In this document: positions 7,433 through 15,422 of the stretch, piece by piece
Numbering within the stretch: the stretch's first letter is position 1
Layout of the letters: every line of letters begins with the position of its first letter
DNA from: Clostridia bacterium
GTDB taxonomy: Bacteria > Bacillota > Clostridia > Oscillospirales > CAG-272
DNA length: 46,708 nt
NCBI GenBank assembly: GCA_017482055.1
Contig: JAFUOH010000002.1
Location: forward strand, 1 to 46,708
Direction of reading: 5' to 3'
Position numbers and translations under genes: made by a program
Notes under the pieces: generated by a model
Seen by the model: only the letters and a program-made list of their open reading frames with translations
The model's database searches: none
What the model was told of the DNA's origin: nothing

Positions 7433-9283
7433 ATGACGAATAGCAAAACCACTAAGAGAGCATTGTTTAGCAGTGTTGTGGCACTCCTTCTCTGTTTCAC
7501 AATGCTTCTCGGGACTACGTTCGCGTGGTTCACGGACTCCGCTGCTTCCGGCAGCAACGTAATCACCGCAGGCAACCTTGACATTGTTGTTGAGTACACG
7601 CTTGACGGTACAAACTGGAACAATCTTGACGGTGCAACCGATCTGTTCCAGAAGGGTCTTTGGGAGCCCGGCCATACCGAGGTCGTTGCTCTCCGCATTA
7701 AGAACAATGGTACTTTGGCTCTGAAATATGCTGCCAATATGAACATTGTTAGTGAGACTACCGGTAAGACTAAGGACAATGCTGATATCGTTCTGTCTGA
7801 TATTCTTACTGTAAGCACACTTATTCAGCAGGCTGCTGATAAGGACGGTGTTGCAAACCAGATCGGCGATATCACCCTCGGTCTTGCATTCAATGGCGAA
7901 AATAGCGTAGCTTATCAGAACACTACCACATTCAAGGCTGGTAACGTTCTCGGCAACGATGAAGAACTTGAGCCTGGTGCAGCTCATTATCTGATCGTAA
8001 AGGTAGATATGGCTGAAAGCGTAGGCAACGAGGCTAACCACGATGGTACTCATATTCCTACAATCAACTTTGGCATCAATGTTCTCGCTACCCAGTTTAC
8101 TTACGAGAACGATAGCTTCGGCAATCAGTATGATAAGGATTCTACATATCCCGTTGTTGATACAATGGTAACTGCAGCAAACCTTGCAACCGTTGATTTT
8201 ACCGAGGAAAACACCAAATTTGTATTTAGTGGTACATTTGATGCTGTAACCATTTCTGAATTGGGTGATGGAAGTGTTATCGATTTTGATAATGCTACAG
8301 TAGGTGTATTGACCATTCAAGATGATGCTGTTCTGACTGGTAACGCAACGATTGAATCTTTAACTGGTGTTCGCAATGACAGCACTCCCATTGAGATGAC
8401 CATTTCCGATGCTACTTTGGATATTGCTGGTGATCTTAATGTGAAGAACACTATGAATGGTTCTGTGTTGAACATTGTGGATAGCTCCGTTGAATGTGCT
8501 TTCTTGTTTGTTGGTGAACACACCAATAATGCTACTGCTGCTTTGGCAGAATTTAATGTAATTAACAGTTACTTAAGATGTGAAGAAAACTCGATGGGCT
8601 CTACGATTTCTGTTTGGGGTCGTTCCGGCGTTAAGTCCACCATCTACGATAGCGAGATCCACACGTACAGCCGTGGTTGGCACTCTTCTGAGGACGCTAA
8701 TGACAATGCAATTACCTTCCAGGGAGCTACCAGCATTGATGTAGATATTCAGCGCTCTAATATTCATACTTACGGATACAGAAGCATTATCAACGCAAGA
8801 CAGTACGGTTCTGAAGCAACTACTATTAACGCAAGTATTGATGACTCTTTTATTTGGGTGATTACAAAATCTACTCACGATGCTAATACTGTTCCTGTAT
8901 GGGGATTTGATAGTATTACTGATACTGCACTTGTATTTACCAAGAATGTTGCTGCTTCCGTTGATCAGGTTGTTGATAGTAGCTTCGTTTATGGTAATCC
9001 TGTAATTCACGGCAATTTCAATCTTCATAGCAACTGCAACTGCAGCTGGGACGCTCATGTCGCATTGGATGATGAGACTGTGACTTTCGCAGCAGATGCA
9101 AATGTTTCTGTTGATGATGCCTGCATCGGAAGTCTGACCTTTGTGCTTTCCGATACTGCAAAGATTGTTGTTGAAGACGGAGCGACTGTTTCCGGCAAGG
9201 TAAATATTGTTGCAGCAGACGGTTACACACTCAATACTGTAACCGAAAACGGCGTGACTACTTATTCCGTTTCTGCTAACTAA
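7433..9283 (+). CDS. Large TasA-like secreted protein with beta-helix-like C-terminal part
   Basis: This is a 616-aa secreted protein. Residues 8-50 show the SipW-type signal: a basic start, hydrophobic core, GTTFAWFTDSAASGSN and then AGNLDI, the hallmark of TasA/camelysin substrates. Residues 50-230 form a TasA-like beta domain. Residues 240-616 consist of short repeated beta strands with many small and Asn/Asp residues (VDIQRSNIHTYG, TINASIDDSFIW), reminiscent of right-handed beta-helix or adhesin folds. AAGGAGGT lies well placed before the ATG. Codon use is A/T-richer (GCT, GTT) than in its neighbours, suggesting high expression or a separate origin. Probable main fibre or matrix component; the exact fold is inferred. 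Confidence 0.8.
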   Translation: MTNSKTTKRALFSSVVALLLCFTMLLGTTFAWFTDSAASGSNVITAGNLDIVVEYTLDGTNWNNLDGATDLFQKGLWEPGHTEVVALRIKNNGTLALKYAANMNIVSETTGKTKDNADIVLSDILTVSTLIQQAADKDGVANQIGDITLGLAFNGENSVAYQNTTTFKAGNVLGNDEELEPGAAHYLIVKVDMAESVGNEANHDGTHIPTINFGINVLATQFTYENDSFGNQYDKDSTYPVVDTMVTAANLATVDFTEENTKFVFSGTFDAVTISELGDGSVIDFDNATVGVLTIQDDAVLTGNATIESLTGVRNDSTPIEMTISDATLDIAGDLNVKNTMNGSVLNIVDSSVECAFLFVGEHTNNATAALAEFNVINSYLRCEENSMGSTISVWGRSGVKSTIYDSEIHTYSRGWHSSEDANDNAITFQGATSIDVDIQRSNIHTYGYRSIINARQYGSEATTINASIDDSFIWVITKSTHDANTVPVWGFDSITDTALVFTKNVAASVDQVVDSSFVYGNPVIHGNFNLHSNCNCSWDAHVALDDETVTFAADANVSVDDACIGSLTFVLSDTAKIVVEDGATVSGKVNIVAADGYTLNTVTENGVTTYSVSAN

Positions 9284-9306
9284 ACTATAAGTTACTATAA
9301 GTCCGT

Positions 9307-9377
9307 CCTATCCCTCCCCATGAGGGATAGGCGGCAATCAAAGGGCTCAAACATAGCGTTGAACCTTTTGATTGCCG
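9307..9377 (+). other. Two tandem hairpins between the TasA-like and LysM genes
   Basis: Hairpin A is CCTATCCCTC/GAGGGATAGG (9307-9316/9322-9331), a perfect 10-bp stem. Hairpin B is CGGCAATCAAAGG (9332-9344) with CCTTTTGATTGCCG (9364-9377), a long stem. Neither is followed by a U-run, so partial termination or mRNA protection and processing is more likely than full termination. They would set the ratio between the fibre gene and the genes downstream. Confidence 0.6.
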
Positions 9378-9410
9378 AAACAAGAAAATAACGAAAGGAG
9401 GGCTCGGATA

Positions 9411-11465
9411 TTGAAAAAGCGGGCTTTTGGAAAGCTATATAAAGAACTTTTCTACATTCCAAAGCACGAAAAGTTACCCGATAAAGTCTTTCGGTGCAGG
9501 ATGGTTCTATCTCTTTTGACGATCCTTGCTTGTACGGCGGTTATGGCGGCGTCAACCTTCGCGCTGTTCTATTCTGAGGTATCCACCGATCATTCCACCA
9601 TTGCAAGCGCGTATTATTCCGTAACGGTGGATAATGCCGAAAACGGTACATATATCTGTCCCCTTGTTTTTGAAGATAAGCACACCTTTGTGATAACCGC
9701 AAACGGAACCGCTACCACGGGTTATTGTAAAATTCAAGTCGGTGCGAATACCTATTACACCGAACAGATATTCAAGGACCAATCTTTAGTTCTGACCGTA
9801 CAGGCGGCAAAAGATACGCCTATCATATTCACTCCCGGTTGGGGTACGCTCTCCGAGGAAACTTGCGGAAATGAGATCAAACATTCTGAAACGCCATCCA
9901 CGGTCTATACGGTAGAACCCACGGCGAGACTTTCAAGCATTGCGGCGCATTACGGAGTTACCGAGGAAGATATCCTCATTTACAACAACCTTTTGGCGGC
10001 AACAGTTGACGAGGAAAGCTCTACTCCGCTTCTTCCCGTTGGTATGGAATTGAAAATACCCAACCCGGCAGAAAACGTGGAACCTTACAGAGTACCTTAT
10101 GCAACTTATATCGTAGAGCCGACAGCGACCCTTGACGCGATCTCCGCGTATTACGGCATTTCCGTTGAGGACATTATCGCGTTTAACGACATGACCGCCT
10201 ACGGCGTCGGTATGAGCTTGAAAATACCAAACACCGATCCATACCTCCCCGATTATGCGGTGCCTTACGCAATCTATGTTGTTGAGCCTACGGCAACGAT
10301 TGGTGCTATTGCGGCATATTACGGTGTGTCCGAGACGGATATTTTGAGTTACAACAACATTTCGGAAATTGCCGTTGGTATGGAATTGAAAATACCGGGG
10401 GCTACTACTGAAACAAGCTATGCGGTGCCTTATGCCGTTTATATTATGCAGGACGGCGCAACTCTTGATAATATCGCTATCCATTACGACGTTTCGATTG
10501 ACGATATTATTTATTACAACAATTATCCGAACTTGACTGTAGGATATGAATTGAAGATCCCCGGTGTTGCTTACGATTATCCGGCGTACAACTACGTTGC
10601 TCCTATCCCCGAGCCTCCGGCAAGTACGGATGAAAACACAAGCGACAATACCCAGGGCGAGAATAACAATCCTCCCGTTGTGGATGATACCGTTTCGAGC
10701 GGTGATGTAGGAACCGGCGAACAGCAGACCGAGCAGCAGCCCGCACAGGAGCCTGTCAGCGAGGAATTGGCTGTATTGTATCCGAACGATAACGATTATT
10801 ACCTCATTTCGGAAAGTACAATTACACTCAAAAATGCGGATATCCTTATTTACAAAGGGCACGAGTATGAAACGGTCGAAAGCTACCAAAAAGACCTTGA
10901 CCGTCGCATTACCGGCATTGAAGCCGTTGCAGATATCAATAACAAGACCGGAGAATATTTCTGCGAGCTGTTGACAAATGCGGAAACGCTCTCCCTCTGT
11001 CTTGAAATAACCGAGAATATTGAGCTGGGCTATTTGAAGATCATCATCGGTGAAAGCGAGTATTACACCGTCCAGCTCAAAAAGGACGCATATATCCGAT
11101 TGGATATCGTTGCTCCCATCGGTACAGAGATACGTTTTGAAGCCTATGAGGGTGTGCCTGTAGCAGATACTTTCTACGGAGACGATCTTAAAAACGATAC
11201 CGACGGAAACAATCCGCTTCTCGACCATACCTGGTTGGTGTCGCAGAATGTTGAGCCCGTCGATCCTGTTGGTGAGTCAACCGATCCGATAACTGAGGAT
11301 AATACCGTTTCCGACGATGATACTACACCGACAGAACAGCCTACGGTTGAAATTCCTACGGAAGATACCACATCTACCGAGGAAACACCTACAACGGAGC
11401 AACCGACAGAAGAACCTGCCCCTGCAGGTGATGAAGTTCCAACCGATACCGGCGCAACAGAATAA
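9411..11465 (+). CDS. Secreted protein with SipW-type signal and four LysM repeats
   Basis: This is a 684-aa protein. The N-terminus has a membrane/signal segment ending in ASTFALFYSEVSTDHSTIASAYY, again SipW-substrate-like. Four LysM modules follow, each of the form Y-VEPTA-L--IA-YYG---EDI--YNN---VGMELKIP (nt about 9904-10065, 10108-10232, 10276-10401, 10438-10563), which would bind peptidoglycan glycans. After an acidic linker comes a second beta domain (about 450-590) and a Thr/Glu/Pro-rich tail. I use the TTG at 9411, eight bases after GGAGGG; an upstream TTG at 9372 has no ribosome site. Likely role: non-covalent wall attachment of the matrix, complementing the LPXTG-like stalk. Confidence 0.8.
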   Translation: MKKRAFGKLYKELFYIPKHEKLPDKVFRCRMVLSLLTILACTAVMAASTFALFYSEVSTDHSTIASAYYSVTVDNAENGTYICPLVFEDKHTFVITANGTATTGYCKIQVGANTYYTEQIFKDQSLVLTVQAAKDTPIIFTPGWGTLSEETCGNEIKHSETPSTVYTVEPTARLSSIAAHYGVTEEDILIYNNLLAATVDEESSTPLLPVGMELKIPNPAENVEPYRVPYATYIVEPTATLDAISAYYGISVEDIIAFNDMTAYGVGMSLKIPNTDPYLPDYAVPYAIYVVEPTATIGAIAAYYGVSETDILSYNNISEIAVGMELKIPGATTETSYAVPYAVYIMQDGATLDNIAIHYDVSIDDIIYYNNYPNLTVGYELKIPGVAYDYPAYNYVAPIPEPPASTDENTSDNTQGENNNPPVVDDTVSSGDVGTGEQQTEQQPAQEPVSEELAVLYPNDNDYYLISESTITLKNADILIYKGHEYETVESYQKDLDRRITGIEAVADINNKTGEYFCELLTNAETLSLCLEITENIELGYLKIIIGESEYYTVQLKKDAYIRLDIVAPIGTEIRFEAYEGVPVADTFYGDDLKNDTDGNNPLLDHTWLVSQNVEPVDPVGESTDPITEDNTVSDDDTTPTEQPTVEIPTEDTTSTEETPTTEQPTEEPAPAGDEVPTDTGATE

Positions 11466-11557
11466 TTTACAAGGACTTCAAGCCCATCCGTGTACCGCAA
11501 GTAAGCGGCATGGGTGGGCTTGTTTGGTTATATACACACAAAAAGGACGATACCACA

Positions 11558-12523
11558 ATGACGAAAACAAAGCTGACGGGCGAGCTGCCCGGTCAAAGAG
11601 CCGGACGGCTTACCATAACAGATGAATATATAACGACAGACAAAGGCGAGAAAAAATATCTCTGCCGCTGTGACTGTGGAAATGAGAAATACATATTGGA
11701 GCGCACCTTGCGATACGGCGGTGCCACAAGCTGCGGTTGTCTGCGTAAAGAGAACGCCTACAAAGCTAATTCCCACGATCTGACGGGCAAGGTGTTCGGT
11801 GAGCTTACCGTCCTTCATAAAGCCGAAAATCAGCGTAAAAACGGCGGTGTTTGGTGGACGTGTCGGTGTTCCTGCGGAAATATATATGATGTGCCGGGCA
11901 CTCTCCTTGTCAAAGGTCGCCGTACCGATTGCGGACGTAAAAACCACGAAAAGAACTATGCAGCCTCCAATATCGAAGGACAGAAATTCTATCAGCTCAC
12001 AGCTCTGTATCCCACAAAAGAACGCGACAAGAAAGGCTCGGTGATCTGGCATTGTCGCTGTGATTGCGGTAATGAAATTGATGTGTCGTATAATTCTTTG
12101 GTCTATTCCAATATGCAGAGCTGCGGCTGCCGCAAAAAAGCGCACGATGAAAAGCTGGGGACATTTCTGACACACATTGCCGGTACGTCCCTTGATATGG
12201 TCAAAAGCAAAAAAGTACCGACAGATAATACCACGGGATACAAGGGCGTTTATCTGATAAAGGGAAAATACGTGGCAAAGATCGTCTTTCAAAAGAAGCA
12301 GTATTATCTCGGTGTTTTCGATCAGATCGAGGACGCAGCCAAGGCACGAAAAGAGGCTGAAGAAATCCTCTTTGATGGGTTTGCCGCCTACTACGAAAAA
12401 TACAAACAATTTGCCGACGCTGACCCGGAGTGGGCAAAGGATAACCCCGTTTCGGTCAGCGTAGAGAAAAAGCAGGACAATACCATATCCATCACATTTC
12501 TACCGGTGATGGAACAGGTTTAA
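11558..12523 (+). CDS. AP2-domain DNA-binding protein with three Cys-rich (CxCxCG...CGC) modules
   Basis: This is a 321-aa cytosolic protein. It has three repeated Cys modules: CRCDCGNE...SCGC (about 34-62), CRCSCGNI...DCGR (about 98-124) and CRCDCGNE...SCGCRKK (about 165-192), each likely a zinc-binding unit. A C-terminal AP2-like DNA-binding domain follows (about 225-285; GYKGVYLIKGKYVAKI ... YYLGVFDQIEDAAKAR). AP2 domains of this kind occur in phage and homing-endonuclease-derived proteins, but no HNH nuclease residues are visible. AAAAGGACG precedes the ATG; an in-frame ATG at 11510 has no ribosome site. It lies 92 bp after the LysM gene on the same strand. Its role is unknown; DNA binding is likely. 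Confidence 0.75.
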   Translation: MTKTKLTGELPGQRAGRLTITDEYITTDKGEKKYLCRCDCGNEKYILERTLRYGGATSCGCLRKENAYKANSHDLTGKVFGELTVLHKAENQRKNGGVWWTCRCSCGNIYDVPGTLLVKGRRTDCGRKNHEKNYAASNIEGQKFYQLTALYPTKERDKKGSVIWHCRCDCGNEIDVSYNSLVYSNMQSCGCRKKAHDEKLGTFLTHIAGTSLDMVKSKKVPTDNTTGYKGVYLIKGKYVAKIVFQKKQYYLGVFDQIEDAAKARKEAEEILFDGFAAYYEKYKQFADADPEWAKDNPVSVSVEKKQDNTISITFLPVMEQV

Positions 12524-12544
12524 TATTTTGACGGAGGAAATGAT

Positions 12545-13201
12545 ATGCGGGAATGGCCCAGCCTTATAGGACAAAAATTCGGTATGCTGACCGTGATAGG
12601 ACAAGCTCTGTCCACGGAAAAAGGACACCGCCGATGGATATGCAAATGTGATTGCGGTACAGAAAAGGTCGTATTGGGCAGCAATCTCAAAAGAGGTACT
12701 ACCGTTAGCTGCGGCTGCAAGCATACAAATGACCTCACAGGTCAAAAGATAGGAAAACTAACGGTTTTGGAGCGTTCCGACAAATACGGTTCTCGCGGCA
12801 AAAGAAAGGCTCAACTTTGGAAATGTCAATGTGAATGCGGAGCTATTACATACAAGGCAACGGACACTTTGACAAATCCCGATATCAGTATGTGCCAAGA
12901 ATGTGCCGGCAAATACGGTGCTCAAAGGGCCAGAGAAAATGCAGGATTTGAAGGCGGCACGCAAATATCAAAGATCAAGAACTGCCTGGACACATCAGAT
13001 AATTTCAGCGGTTTTCGCGGTGTTTACCGAGACGGAAAAACAGGCAAATTTAGGGCACGATTGAAATTCAAGGGCAAGCTATATAATCTGGGGAGCTTTT
13101 CTTCTCTGGAGGACGCCGTAAAGGCTCGTAAACGCGGAGAGGAAGAAATCTTCGGTAAATTTCTTGACGATATTGAAAATGCGTCAAACAACAGCCAATG
13201 A
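12545..13201 (+). CDS. Second AP2-domain DNA-binding protein
   Basis: This 218-aa paralogue of the preceding protein has one complete Cys module (CKCDCGTE...SCGCK, about 31-59), a second divergent one (CQCECGA...MCQECAGK, about 97-125) and the C-terminal AP2 domain (about 155-205, GFRGVYRDGKTGKFRARL ... YNLGSFSSLEDAVKAR). ACGGAGGAA lies correctly before the ATG, 21 bp after the previous stop, so the two are co-expressed. Keeping such a pair at the end of a phase-variable surface operon suggests regulation or interaction with the element DNA, but this is inference only. Confidence 0.75.
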   Translation: MREWPSLIGQKFGMLTVIGQALSTEKGHRRWICKCDCGTEKVVLGSNLKRGTTVSCGCKHTNDLTGQKIGKLTVLERSDKYGSRGKRKAQLWKCQCECGAITYKATDTLTNPDISMCQECAGKYGAQRARENAGFEGGTQISKIKNCLDTSDNFSGFRGVYRDGKTGKFRARLKFKGKLYNLGSFSSLEDAVKARKRGEEEIFGKFLDDIENASNNSQ

Positions 13202-13220
13202 CTTTATGGAGGGTAAAATT

Positions 13221-13298
13221 ATGGTTCTAAATAACGGTTCTTCTCGTATGCCACCTGGGAAAGCATATAATGATTACAGAGCGCTCAACTTGCGATAA
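13221..13298 (+). CDS. Possible 25-aa peptide at the operon end
   Basis: An ATG eight bases after GGAGGG opens a 25-codon frame (MVLNNGSSRMPPGKAYNDYR...) ending in TAA inside the loop of the following terminator hairpin. The ribosome site is good, and the frame ends exactly where a ribosome would disturb the hairpin. It could be a real peptide or an attenuator leader. No family is recognised. Confidence 0.35.
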   Translation: MVLNNGSSRMPPGKAYNDYRALNLR

Positions 13299-13323
13299 AA
13301 CAAGTTGGGCGCTTTGTTTTTAT
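13280..13323 (+). terminator. Terminator of the phase-variable operon
   Basis: AGCGCTCAACTTG (13280-13292) pairs with CAAGTTGGGCGCT (13301-13313) with one G-U pair, then TTGTTTTTAT. It closes the tetR-to-AP2 gene run that starts at 4374. Confidence 0.85.
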
Positions 13324-13410
13324 ATGCTCGACAAAATATGAGAAAAAGCAAAATCAATCGGCAAATTTCCGCTTGATATATCAATGATTATTCGACAAGG
13401 AGGATCTGTG

Positions 13411-13503
13411 ATGGATACGGAAATCCATTCCGAACAGCCCAAAACAGACACACATAAATTCACGATAAGCAAAATGGCGTGGCAGTATAGCCCACCGCAA
13501 TAG
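13411..13503 (+). CDS. Short ORF, 30 aa, probably decayed ICE gene
   Basis: AAGGAGG lies seven bases before an ATG that encodes MDTEIHSEQPKTDTHKFTIS and ten further residues up to TAG at 13501. The same frame continues after this stop and a TGA at 13558 with protein-like sequence (ITYSVVFTFTADEATDLTIR...). It may therefore be the start of a gene broken by two stops, or simply a small peptide. No family is recognised. Confidence 0.35.
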   Translation: MDTEIHSEQPKTDTHKFTISKMAWQYSPPQ

Positions 13504-13710
13504 CAGGCATCCGACCGTGAGGGAGGCTGTGCTGCCCTTACGGCGAGGATGTCACAATGAAAAATTACGATTACATATTCCGTTGTGTTCACATTCACAG
13601 CGGACGAGGCCACCGATCTCACCATACGCACAGGCAGCATAAAGCGCAGCCGAGCAGCCAAAAGGGTTCGGACAAACCTCCGGGTAAAGCTCACCCATAT
13701 CCTAACCGTA

Positions 13711-13757
13711 ACGCCAAATTTGCCCCGTTTTTTTCACGGGGTGAGTTTGGCGTTTTA
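13711..13757 (+). terminator. Intrinsic terminator before the sigma-like gene
   Basis: ACGCCAAATTTGCCCCG (13711-13727) pairs with CGGGGTGAGTTTGGCGT (13737-13753) around a TTTTTTTCA loop, followed by TTTAC. It ends transcription of the small-ORF region 13411-13700. Confidence 0.7.
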
Positions 13758-13869
13758 CTTCACGCCCATTTTTTGAAACGCAAGACCGGCCGCGGTGCCG
13801 GTTGTCGCTCACCGCCCTTTCAATTCGCAGAAGGAAATCCACCCGAAACGAATTGAAAGGAGACTCTAT

Positions 13870-14424
13870 ATGAGCGACAGAAAAAATAATTTTCAAAAAA
13901 ATTCCGAAAATCAGCCAAAACGCCACTTCCCAAGACCTTTAATGGACGAAAGGGGAAAGAAAGACCTGCCTCCCGGCATGACGAAGGGAGGTGAGAAAAT
14001 GGAACTCGATCCCAAAGAAATCCAAAGGCAGCAGACCTTTGATAGCTTCTGCAAGAAGGTATTGAGGCATGAGGCCAACAACGGACACAGGGAGATCAAT
14101 CGGAGGGCACTTATGGAAATACCTATGAGTGAACTGCCGGAAGAAGCTATGGAGCAGCTTGCGGTTTACGATGAATATCCCTGGGACTACACCTCTTTCC
14201 AGGTTGGAAGTGAAACTGTGTATGTCAAGAATGACCGTCTGGCTGAGGCGTTGGCTGCTATTCCCGAAAAGGAACGCAATATCATCCTTATGTATTGGTT
14301 CCTGGATATGGCAGACCGTGAGATCGCTACCCACATGGGCATAGCGAGGCGAACGGTCAATACCCATCGGCAAAAAGGCTACGATCTGCTGAAAAAGCTG
14401 ATGGGAGGTGAAGCGGATGAATAA
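13870..14424 (+). CDS. RNA polymerase sigma-70-like factor of the ICE
   Basis: This 184-aa protein has a sigma region-4-like HTH at the C-terminus (about 130-180: AIPEKERNIILMYWFLDMADREIATHMGIARRTVNTHRQKGYDLL), where promoter -35 contact would occur. The middle holds the FDSFCKKVLRHEA motif typical of sigma-like proteins in Tn916/Tn1549-type elements. The ATG at 13870 follows GGAGA; a second ATG at 13999 has a better GGGAGGTGAG and also fits the family length, so the true start is uncertain. It overlaps the next gene by 8 bp. Likely role: regulation of ICE transfer genes. Confidence 0.8.
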   Translation: MSDRKNNFQKNSENQPKRHFPRPLMDERGKKDLPPGMTKGGEKMELDPKEIQRQQTFDSFCKKVLRHEANNGHREINRRALMEIPMSELPEEAMEQLAVYDEYPWDYTSFQVGSETVYVKNDRLAEALAAIPEKERNIILMYWFLDMADREIATHMGIARRTVNTHRQKGYDLLKKLMGGEADE

Positions 14425-14656
14425 AGCTGCTAAAGAACCTCGCCTGATCCCGTATCCGGTGATTGAAGCTGCAATCAGCGGTGATACAGACGCGGTGAAT
14501 GAGGTGATCCGTCACTACTCCGGCTATATTGCTACGCTTTGTCAGAGGACAGGCCGTGACGAGAACGGCAACTACTGTACTTATGTTGACGAAGAACTGC
14601 GTAGAAGGCTGGAAACGAAACTGATTATCTCCATCCTGGGCTTTAAGCTGATATAA
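14417..14656 (+). CDS. Small HTH protein (HTH_16-like, ICE regulator)
   Basis: This 79-aa protein resembles the helix-turn-helix proteins found beside the sigma-like gene in Tn916-type ICEs (IPYPVIEAAISGDTDAVNEVIRHYSGYI, then RRRLETKLIISILGF at the end). GGGAGGTG precedes the ATG, and the 8-bp overlap with the sigma-like gene indicates translational coupling. It probably assists transcription of the transfer or excision genes. No membrane segment is present. Confidence 0.8.
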   Translation: MNKAAKEPRLIPYPVIEAAISGDTDAVNEVIRHYSGYIATLCQRTGRDENGNYCTYVDEELRRRLETKLIISILGFKLI

Positions 14657-14671
14657 AGTCCGGAGGCACAT

Positions 14672-14863
14672 ATGAGCAACCCCTTTCCTCGTATGTTGCC
14701 GGGCTCTTTGACAAAGAAAGCCGAGGCGGAAAATTCCCGGCAGTATAAGGCAGACGGATACGATCTGTTGGTGACGAGCCGAGCGAACGGTGCGCCACGA
14801 CCCCGCAAGGGCGAGCGAGCAACACAAGGACGCAAAGCAGGTGTGGCAGCCTGCGGGCGATAA
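14672..14863 (+). CDS. Doubtful small ORF, 63 aa
   Basis: The ATG follows GGAGG by six bases, and the first half (MSNPFPRMLPGSLTKKAEAE...) reads like protein. The second half is Arg/Gly-rich and may be a chance frame over structured DNA. Another frame to 14947 reads DAKQVWQPAGDNSQQDNETP..., so a frameshifted gene is possible. No family is recognised. Confidence 0.35.
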   Translation: MSNPFPRMLPGSLTKKAEAENSRQYKADGYDLLVTSRANGAPRPRKGERATQGRKAGVAACGR

Positions 14864-15110
14864 CTCACAACAGGATAATGAGACTCCCTTACAGCTACAG
14901 TCCGAGCGTGCAGCCATTTATCAGGTGGCGAGGCGTCGCAGGCAATAGGTAGGGTCGCGCGAGAACCGCGTGAGGGTGAAATTCCCGTGGAGCTGAGCCA
15001 AGCAGCCGTCCGTTCAGCCTATTTATTTTTTCGGATAGAGTAAAGTTCTTTTCATTTACGGATAAATCGTAAATTTTTTATTTATTTCAAAAAAGCAGCA
15101 GACAAAAGAC
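14770..15110. other. Non-coding stretch between HTH gene and excisionase
   Basis: About 340 bp without a confident gene. The left part (14770-15010) is GC-rich with many short complementary runs (CCCGCAAG...CTGCGGG; GCGCGAGAACCGCG), and the right part is AT-rich. It could hold a structured RNA or decayed gene; I cannot assign it to a known RNA family. Confidence 0.3.
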
Positions 15111-15112
15111 AC

Positions 15113-15171
15113 AACAGCACGGTATAATATAGTAAAGTTCATTACTTGACTATATGAAATATCGTGCTGTT
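15113..15171 (+). promoter_or_regulatory. Inverted repeat and -10 box upstream of the excisionase
   Basis: AACAGCACG (15113-15121) and CGTGCTGTT (15163-15171) flank a 41-bp AT-rich spacer that contains TATAAT (15123-15128). No good -35 is visible. The arrangement suits an operator, or excisionase binding in the xis-int control region. Confidence 0.5.
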
Positions 15172-15194
15172 TCATTCATAGAAAGGGGGTTCAC

Positions 15195-15401
15195 ATGTCT
15201 AACACATGGAACGGCACGAAACAAGAGCTCCCCGACAAGAGAACATATACGGTTGAGGAAATCGCCCACATTTTAGGGATCGGTCGAACCTCTGCATATA
15301 TCCTTGTCAAAGAGGGGCACTTCAAAATCGTGCGAATTGGTAACGCCATAAGAATATCCAAGCGGTCTTTTGACGAGTGGCTGGATACCCTCAACATCTG
15401 A
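15195..15401 (+). CDS. xis: Excisionase, HTH_17/MerR-like DNA-binding protein
   Basis: This 68-aa winged-helix protein (TYTVEEIAHILGIGRTSAYILVKEGHF ... IRISKRSFDEWL) has the typical excisionase/HTH_17 pattern. Tn916-type excisionases bend the element ends so that the integrase works in the excision direction. AAAGGGGG lies before the ATG. It lies 21 bp before the integrase gene, so they form one unit. Confidence 0.85.
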   Translation: MSNTWNGTKQELPDKRTYTVEEIAHILGIGRTSAYILVKEGHFKIVRIGNAIRISKRSFDEWLDTLNI

Positions 15402-15422
15402 TCTAAGAAAGGATATAATATT

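Noticed and set aside
9933-11228. Long open frame (431 codons) on the minus strand opposite the LysM gene
   Set aside because: It has low-complexity, repeat-derived composition mirrored from the LysM repeats and no ribosome site. The plus strand has signal, LysM domains and operon context.
13557-13856. 99-codon plus-strand frame rich in His/Arg
   Set aside because: No ribosome site, odd composition, and it runs through the terminator at 13711-13757.
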